From positions 1 to 19,987 of the forward strand of contig NZ_JAVVQU010000047.1 in assembly GCF_036655075.1 (NCBI RefSeq): DNA of 19,987 bases, read 5' to 3'. Both the position numbers and the translations under genes were made by a program. The notes under the pieces were generated by a model that was not told the origin of the DNA, did no database searches, and was given only the letters and a program-made list of their open reading frames with translations. Positions 15,537 through 19,987 of the stretch are shown here, piece after piece; the stretch's first letter is position 1; each line of letters begins with the position of its first letter. Source of the stretch: Holtiella sp036655075. Its GTDB lineage: Bacteria > Bacillota > Clostridia > Lachnospirales > Cellulosilyticaceae.

Positions 15537-16526
15537 ATGACTAAAATTATTGGACAAGCTTTACCAAATATTCCATGGCAAAACAAACCAGAAGGTTGCA
15601 ACGACGTTGTTTGGAGATATTCAAACAACCCAGTTATTAAAAGAAATGCAATTCCATCATCAAACAGTATCTTCAACAGTGCAGTAGTACCATTTGAAGG
15701 TAAATTTGCTGGTGTATTCAGATGTGATAGCAAATCAAGAAGCATGGATATCTTTGCAGGTTTTAGTGAAGATGGTATCAACTGGAACATCAACCATACA
15801 CCAATCACATTCGAAGGTGAAGATCAAGAGATCTTAAACAGAGAATACCGTTATGACCCACGTGTATGTTTCATCGAAGACAGATACTACATCACATGGT
15901 GTAATGGATACCATGGACCAACAATCGGTGTGGCTTACACATTCGACTTCAAAACTTTCCACCAATTAGAAAATGCTTTCTTACCATACAACAGAAATGG
16001 TGTTATGTTCCCAAGAAAAATCAACGGTCTTTACGGAATGGTAAGTAGACCATCTGATACAGGACATACTCCATTCGGAGATATCTTCTACAGCCAAACA
16101 CCAGATATGGAATTCTGGGGTAAACACAGACATGTCATGTCAACTGTTAAAGGTGATGATTCTGCATGGCAATCAACAAAAATCGGTGCAGGCCCAATCC
16201 CTATCGAAACTACAGAAGGCTGGCTCATGATCTACCACGGTGTTCTTAACAGCTGTAATGGTTTCGTATACAGCTTTGGTGCAGCTATCCTTGATATCGA
16301 CCAACCATGGGTTGTTAAATACAGAACTAAAGAATACCTTCTTTCACCACAAGAGTTATACGAATGTGTTGGTGACGTTCCAAACGTAGCATTCCCATGT
16401 GCAGCACTTACAGATGCTGAAACAGGAAGAATCGCAATTTACTACGGATGTGCAGATACTGTAACAGGTCTTGCATTCGCACAAGTTGACGAATTAGTAG
16501 AATACATCAAAAATAACTCACTATAA
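15537..16526 (+). CDS. GH130 mannoside phosphorylase (Man-beta-1,4-GlcNAc / mannooligosaccharide type)
   Basis: This 329-residue protein fits the GH130 five-bladed propeller. The family splits beta-mannosides with phosphate to give alpha-mannose 1-phosphate, conserving energy. Visible motifs: NREYRYDPRV (101-110) with Asp107 as the likely general acid; RNGVMFPRK, involved in phosphate/substrate binding; TKIGAGPIPI; and WLMIYHGV. There is no signal peptide. AAAGGAGA lies 6 bases before ATG 15537. Codons are strongly skewed to AAC, ATC and TTC, suggesting high expression. Next to the alpha-mannosidase GH38, the likely substrate is the Man-beta-1,4-GlcNAc left after alpha-mannose removal. Beta-1,4-mannobiose or longer mannooligosaccharides are the alternative, since subfamily cannot be fixed by eye. 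Confidence 0.92.
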   Translation: MTKIIGQALPNIPWQNKPEGCNDVVWRYSNNPVIKRNAIPSSNSIFNSAVVPFEGKFAGVFRCDSKSRSMDIFAGFSEDGINWNINHTPITFEGEDQEILNREYRYDPRVCFIEDRYYITWCNGYHGPTIGVAYTFDFKTFHQLENAFLPYNRNGVMFPRKINGLYGMVSRPSDTGHTPFGDIFYSQTPDMEFWGKHRHVMSTVKGDDSAWQSTKIGAGPIPIETTEGWLMIYHGVLNSCNGFVYSFGAAILDIDQPWVVKYRTKEYLLSPQELYECVGDVPNVAFPCAALTDAETGRIAIYYGCADTVTGLAFAQVDELVEYIKNNSL

Positions 16527-16547
16527 GAGTAGCAGGAGGAAGAAATA

Positions 16548-19500
16548 ATGTTTCTTACAGACAGAAAGTTAGAAGCTAGACTTTATGAACTTGCAAGTTA
16601 TCGTTACAGAGGCATTATTCCATTTGAATCCTTACTGGCACAAGAAGATACTTCGGGTATCTCAAATCCTGAAGTCCCAACAAGCTATGCTTGTTGGGAT
16701 TTTATGGAAGTAGGGGAAAGATGGAGTGGTCGCGATCGTTATTTATGGTTACACAAAACAATCAGTGTTCCTAAAGAATGGGAAGGCAAAAAAATCCTAG
16801 GAATCTTTGACTTTGGTAACACTGGTGGAGGGAATAACTCAGGGTTTGAATCTCTTCTTTACATGAACGGGAAACCATACCAAGGGGTAGACTCTAACCA
16901 CAAAGAAGCTTTCTTAAGCGGCGATGTAGCAGGAACAGAAGTAGGATTTACTTTTAGATTATGGTCAGGACTTGAAGGCGGTGGTGTACCAACACCTCAA
17001 GAGCACCGTATTAATCGTGCAGACCTTGCATGGCTCGATGAAAAAGTAGATGACCTTTTCTACATGACACGCGTCATCTTAGAAACAATCAAAGTACTCA
17101 ATGAGTTTGATCCTGTTGTTCCACAAATTCGTATGGCACTTGACCGTGCATATAAGCTTATTGACTGGGCATATCCAGGAAGTGAAGACTTCTATGCCTC
17201 TGCACATGCAGCAGATGACCTTTTAAATGAACTCATTGCAGGGATAGATAAACAAAGTCTTGTAAAAGTAAAATGTGTAGGGCATACACACATTGACGTT
17301 GCATGGCTATGGAAACTTAAAAATACAAGAGAGAAATGTGCACGTTCTTTCTCTACAGTACTCAGACTTATGGAACAATACCCAGAGTATACTTTCCTTC
17401 AAACACAACCACAGCTTTATGAATACATCAAAGAAGACCATCCAGAGATGTTTGCACAAATTAAAGCAAAAGTTGAAGAAGGTAAGTGGGAAGCAGATGG
17501 CGGTATGTGGGTAGAAGCAGACTGTAACTTAACATCTGGTGAATCCCTTACACGTCAAATCTTAGTAGGTGGCAAGTTCTTCAGAGAAGAGCTTGGTCAA
17601 GAAATTAAATACTTATGGCTTCCAGACGTATTTGGTTACTCTTGGGCACTTCCACAAATTCTTAAAAAATCTGGTATCCCAATGTTTATGACAACTAAAA
17701 TTAGTTGGAATCAATACAACCGTATGCCACATGATACATTCAAATGGCGTGGGATGGATGGTAGTGAAGTGCTTACTCACTTCATCACAGCACCAGAACC
17801 TTGGAGTGAGCCAGGTTCATGGTTCTACACTTACAACGGTCACTTAAGTCCAAAAATCGTAAAAGGTGTTTACGATGCATACCGTAACAAAGAGCTTACA
17901 GATGAAATGCTTATTTCATATGGTTACGGTGATGGTGGCGGTGGGGTTAACCGTGACATGTTAGAGTACCGTAGACGCGTGGATAAAATGCCAGGCTTAC
18001 CAACACTTGAAACAGGTAAGGCTTCTGACTACTTCAAAGGCCTTCAAGAAAAAGTAGCAACGACTGATCAATACGTTCATACTTGGGATGGTGAGCTGTA
18101 CTTAGAGTACCACCGTGGTACTTATACAAGCCAAGCTTATAACAAGAAAATGAACAGATTCTTAGAAAACTACTATCGTAAGGTAGAATGGTTAAGTGTA
18201 CTTGAAGCACTTGAAAAAGGCAATGTTGCCCATGCACCACAAGATACTTTAACTGAAGGTTGGAAAATTATCTTAACACATCAGTTCCATGACATTATTC
18301 CAGGTTCATCTATTCGTGAAGTCTACGAAGATAGCCATGTTAACTACGACAAAGCAGAACAAATTGCTAAAGAAGTAGAAACAAGTGCACTGAACCACTT
18401 AGTGGAAAAAGCAGCACAAAAATGGACAATCGTCAACAGCACAAACTGGGAACGTAGCGATGAAGCCTTCATTGCACACACTGTGGAAGGTCATTTTGAA
18501 GATGAAGCAGGAAATGTGCTTGAATCTCAAAAAGTACACAACGGTTCTGTGGTTTATGTGGATAACGTACCATCTCTTGGATGGAAAACTATAACCCTTG
18601 TGGAAAAAGAATTAAATTCCATGGAAAAAATGACAGAAGTCTTTAGTTTTACTGATAACTGTATAGAGACACCATTCTATAAAGTGATGATGGATGCAGC
18701 GGGTCATATGACTTCTTTAGTAGATAAAACAGTAAATCGTGAGGTCCTTGCAAAAGGTGAACGTGCCAACGTGATTCAAATGTTTGAAGATAAACCACTT
18801 GCTCATGAAGCTTGGGATATCGATATCTACTACCAAGAAAAGATGCGTGAAGTATCAGACCTTACACGTATGGAAATGACAGAAGTAGGCCCACTTAAAA
18901 TGGTCATTCGTCTTGAGTGGAAATACATGAATACAACCATCAAACAAGATATGATCTTCTACAAAGACGACAAACGTATCGACTTTAAGACATGGGTAGA
19001 CTTTAGAGAACGCAAACAACTTATGAAGGTTGCATTCCCTGTAGATATCCGTTCAACTTATGCAACTTACGATGTACAGTACGGAAACGTACAACGTCCA
19101 ACACACTGGAACACAAGTTGGGATTGGGCAAGATTCGAAACGGTTGCACACAAATGGGTGGACTTATCAGAACGTAACTACGGTGTCAGCTTAATGAATG
19201 ACTGCAAATACGGTCATGACATTAAAGACAATGTGATTAGATTGACACTTCTTAAGTCAGCAACACACCCAGATACAGAACAAGACCAAGGTGAACACGA
19301 ATTTACTTACTCACTTCTTCCACATGCAAATAGCTGGGTAGATGCAGAGACAGAAAAACGTGCTTACTTCCTTAACAATCCACTTCAAGTGGTAGAAGGT
19401 GCAGCGAAACAAGCAAACTATAGCTTCCTAAACCTTGACAACGACTTCATTGAAGTGGATGCGATCAAACGCTCAGAAGATGGCAAGTACCTTGTAGTAC

Positions 19501-19676
19501 GTGCTCATGAATACACAGGTGGAAAACAACGTGTGACACTCACACTTGATAGACCAGTTGTGTCATGGCAAGAGTCAGACCTTATGGAACGTCCAGAAGG
19601 CGACAAACATACAAATGAGGCTATTGAACTAGAGTTTGGAGCTTATGAGATTAAGACTGTATTAATTGAATTATAG
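16548..19676 (+). CDS. Alpha-mannosidase, glycoside hydrolase family 38
   Basis: This 1042-residue protein has the length and order of cytosolic GH38 enzymes: an N-terminal beta-rich domain (1-235), the catalytic barrel, a three-helix bundle and C-terminal beta domains. Catalytic parts are present: GHTHIDVAWLW (245-255) supplies zinc ligands His248 and Asp250; WLPDVFGYS holds nucleophile Asp360; HQFHDIIPGSS supplies His581. It is a Zn-dependent retaining enzyme that trims alpha-linked mannose. No signal peptide is seen. AGGAGGA precedes ATG 16548, 21 bases after GH130, and a terminator follows directly. It would remove alpha-1,2/1,3/1,6 mannose from the imported glycan and leave the beta-mannose for GH130. 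Exact linkage preference is unknown. Confidence 0.95.
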   Translation: MFLTDRKLEARLYELASYRYRGIIPFESLLAQEDTSGISNPEVPTSYACWDFMEVGERWSGRDRYLWLHKTISVPKEWEGKKILGIFDFGNTGGGNNSGFESLLYMNGKPYQGVDSNHKEAFLSGDVAGTEVGFTFRLWSGLEGGGVPTPQEHRINRADLAWLDEKVDDLFYMTRVILETIKVLNEFDPVVPQIRMALDRAYKLIDWAYPGSEDFYASAHAADDLLNELIAGIDKQSLVKVKCVGHTHIDVAWLWKLKNTREKCARSFSTVLRLMEQYPEYTFLQTQPQLYEYIKEDHPEMFAQIKAKVEEGKWEADGGMWVEADCNLTSGESLTRQILVGGKFFREELGQEIKYLWLPDVFGYSWALPQILKKSGIPMFMTTKISWNQYNRMPHDTFKWRGMDGSEVLTHFITAPEPWSEPGSWFYTYNGHLSPKIVKGVYDAYRNKELTDEMLISYGYGDGGGGVNRDMLEYRRRVDKMPGLPTLETGKASDYFKGLQEKVATTDQYVHTWDGELYLEYHRGTYTSQAYNKKMNRFLENYYRKVEWLSVLEALEKGNVAHAPQDTLTEGWKIILTHQFHDIIPGSSIREVYEDSHVNYDKAEQIAKEVETSALNHLVEKAAQKWTIVNSTNWERSDEAFIAHTVEGHFEDEAGNVLESQKVHNGSVVYVDNVPSLGWKTITLVEKELNSMEKMTEVFSFTDNCIETPFYKVMMDAAGHMTSLVDKTVNREVLAKGERANVIQMFEDKPLAHEAWDIDIYYQEKMREVSDLTRMEMTEVGPLKMVIRLEWKYMNTTIKQDMIFYKDDKRIDFKTWVDFRERKQLMKVAFPVDIRSTYATYDVQYGNVQRPTHWNTSWDWARFETVAHKWVDLSERNYGVSLMNDCKYGHDIKDNVIRLTLLKSATHPDTEQDQGEHEFTYSLLPHANSWVDAETEKRAYFLNNPLQVVEGAAKQANYSFLNLDNDFIEVDAIKRSEDGKYLVVRAHEYTGGKQRVTLTLDRPVVSWQESDLMERPEGDKHTNEAIELEFGAYEIKTVLIEL

Positions 19677-19687
19677 AATGTATAGAG

Positions 19688-19719
19688 AAGGACTCACCGT
19701 TTGGTGAGTCCTTTTTTTT
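19688..19719 (+). terminator. Strong intrinsic terminator ending the glycan locus
   Basis: AAGGACTCACC (19688-19698) and GGTGAGTCCTT (19703-19713) form an 11-pair perfect stem with the four-base loop GTTT, followed by T residues to 19719. It begins 12 bases after the GH38 stop codon and closes the unit. Confidence 0.95.
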
Positions 19720-19732
19720 AATTTGAATTTTA

Positions 19733-19760
19733 TTTATAATGACATCAAAATGTGTATAAT
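19733..19760 (+). promoter_or_regulatory. Possible promoter downstream of the locus
   Basis: TATAAT (19755-19760) is a perfect -10; the best -35 is TTTATA (19733-19738) at 16 bases, which is poor. AGGAGGG at 19788-19794 further downstream hints that a short transcript with a translated product starts here. Confidence 0.4.
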
Positions 19761-19808
19761 ATAATTAGTGCGAAAGATTAAAATGCTAGGAGGGATCGCT
19801 TAGAAGAA

Positions 19809-19874
19809 TTGGCAGAAGGTATGGATGAGCTAGCGTCTAAAATAGAAGAAGCAGAAGAGATGCTTGATAATTGA
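19809..19874 (+). CDS. Possible very small acidic protein
   Basis: From TTG 19809 the frame reads 21 residues, MAEGMDELASKIEEAEEMLDN, to TGA 19872-19874; ATG 19821 gives 17. The peptide is acidic and would form an amphipathic helix. The strong AGGAGGG (19788-19794) is 14 bases before TTG and 26 before ATG, which is too far for normal initiation, so the true start is unclear. The frame stays open upstream (DRLEE) without a start codon. It could be a small protein, a decayed gene or noise. Confidence 0.25.
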   Translation: MAEGMDELASKIEEAEEMLDN

Positions 19875-19949
19875 TACAGTGAATAGAGTATTATTGGTAA
19901 GTCTATGGAGCCTTCAGGTTAGTTTAGGCTTGCGAAAGGGGTACAAGGG

Positions 19950-19987
19950 ATGAGCACTTACATAGTAAAATGCAATCTCTCAATTAG
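19950..19987 (+). CDS. Start of an unidentified gene, cut by the right edge
   Basis: ATG 19950 is preceded by AAAGGGG (19935-19941) at eight bases, and the frame reads MSTYIVKCNLSI to the window edge. Only 12 residues are visible, too few to assign a family. The gene lies about 270 bases after the terminator of the glycan locus, so it is probably a separate unit. Confidence 0.4.
   Translation, partial: MSTYIVKCNLSI

Noticed and set aside
19768..19803. GTG-started 11-codon ORF near the right end
   Set aside because: It starts at about the predicted transcription start with no leader or Shine-Dalgarno sequence, and the AGGAGG lies inside it.
1..19987. tRNA, rRNA, insertion sequences, integrases or attachment sites
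   Set aside because: None seen: no transposase or integrase motifs, no terminal inverted repeats flanking the locus, and no tRNA-like cloverleaf noticed by eye.

Overview
The window is low-GC, AT-rich in its gaps, and uses strong AGGAGG-type ribosome binding sites and sigma-A-like promoters. The gene families (YkvI, YitT/DUF2179, LplB/LplC-type ABC permeases with a YtcQ/LipO-like lipoprotein, a LacI regulator, cytoplasmic glycosidases) point to a Firmicute, most likely a gut or fibre-associated clostridium of the Lachnospirales type. Genus cannot be settled from the sequence alone.

Layout. (1) Bases 1-516, minus strand: the 5' part of a very cysteine-rich, internally repeated protein gene that runs off the left edge. 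(2) 681-1781: a YkvI-like membrane protein closed by a terminator. (3) 2103-5874: a perfect-consensus promoter, a leader with a possible 10-codon ORF, then two CUT1-type permeases, a stem-loop, a solute-binding lipoprotein and a hairpin. There is no ATPase gene. (4) 5899-6747: a YitT/DUF2179 membrane protein. (5) 6771-14398: a promoter with a phased array of GTTAA half-sites, then GH18, M17 aminopeptidase, GH29 fucosidase, a CBM9-like protein and a large transglutaminase-fold protein. (6) 14424-19719: a promoter, a LacI-family regulator, GH130 phosphorylase and GH38 alpha-mannosidase, closed by a strong terminator. (7) 19720-19987: a promoter-like region with a possible tiny ORF and the start of another gene cut by the right edge.

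How the parts fit. None of the enzymes has a visible signal peptide, whereas the binding protein is a typical lipoprotein, so the locus looks like import followed by cytoplasmic breakdown. GH38 (alpha-mannose), GH130 (Man-beta-1,4-GlcNAc or mannoside phosphorolysis), GH29 (fucose) and GH18 (the GlcNAc-beta-1,4-GlcNAc core) together match the linkages of a fucosylated mannose-type N-glycan. A leucyl-aminopeptidase and a transglutaminase-fold protein (the fold that includes peptide:N-glycanase) sit in the same gene row. This suggests the real substrate may be a glycopeptide or glycosyl-asparagine rather than a free sugar. That is an inference from gene content. The single enzyme assignments are much firmer than the pathway.
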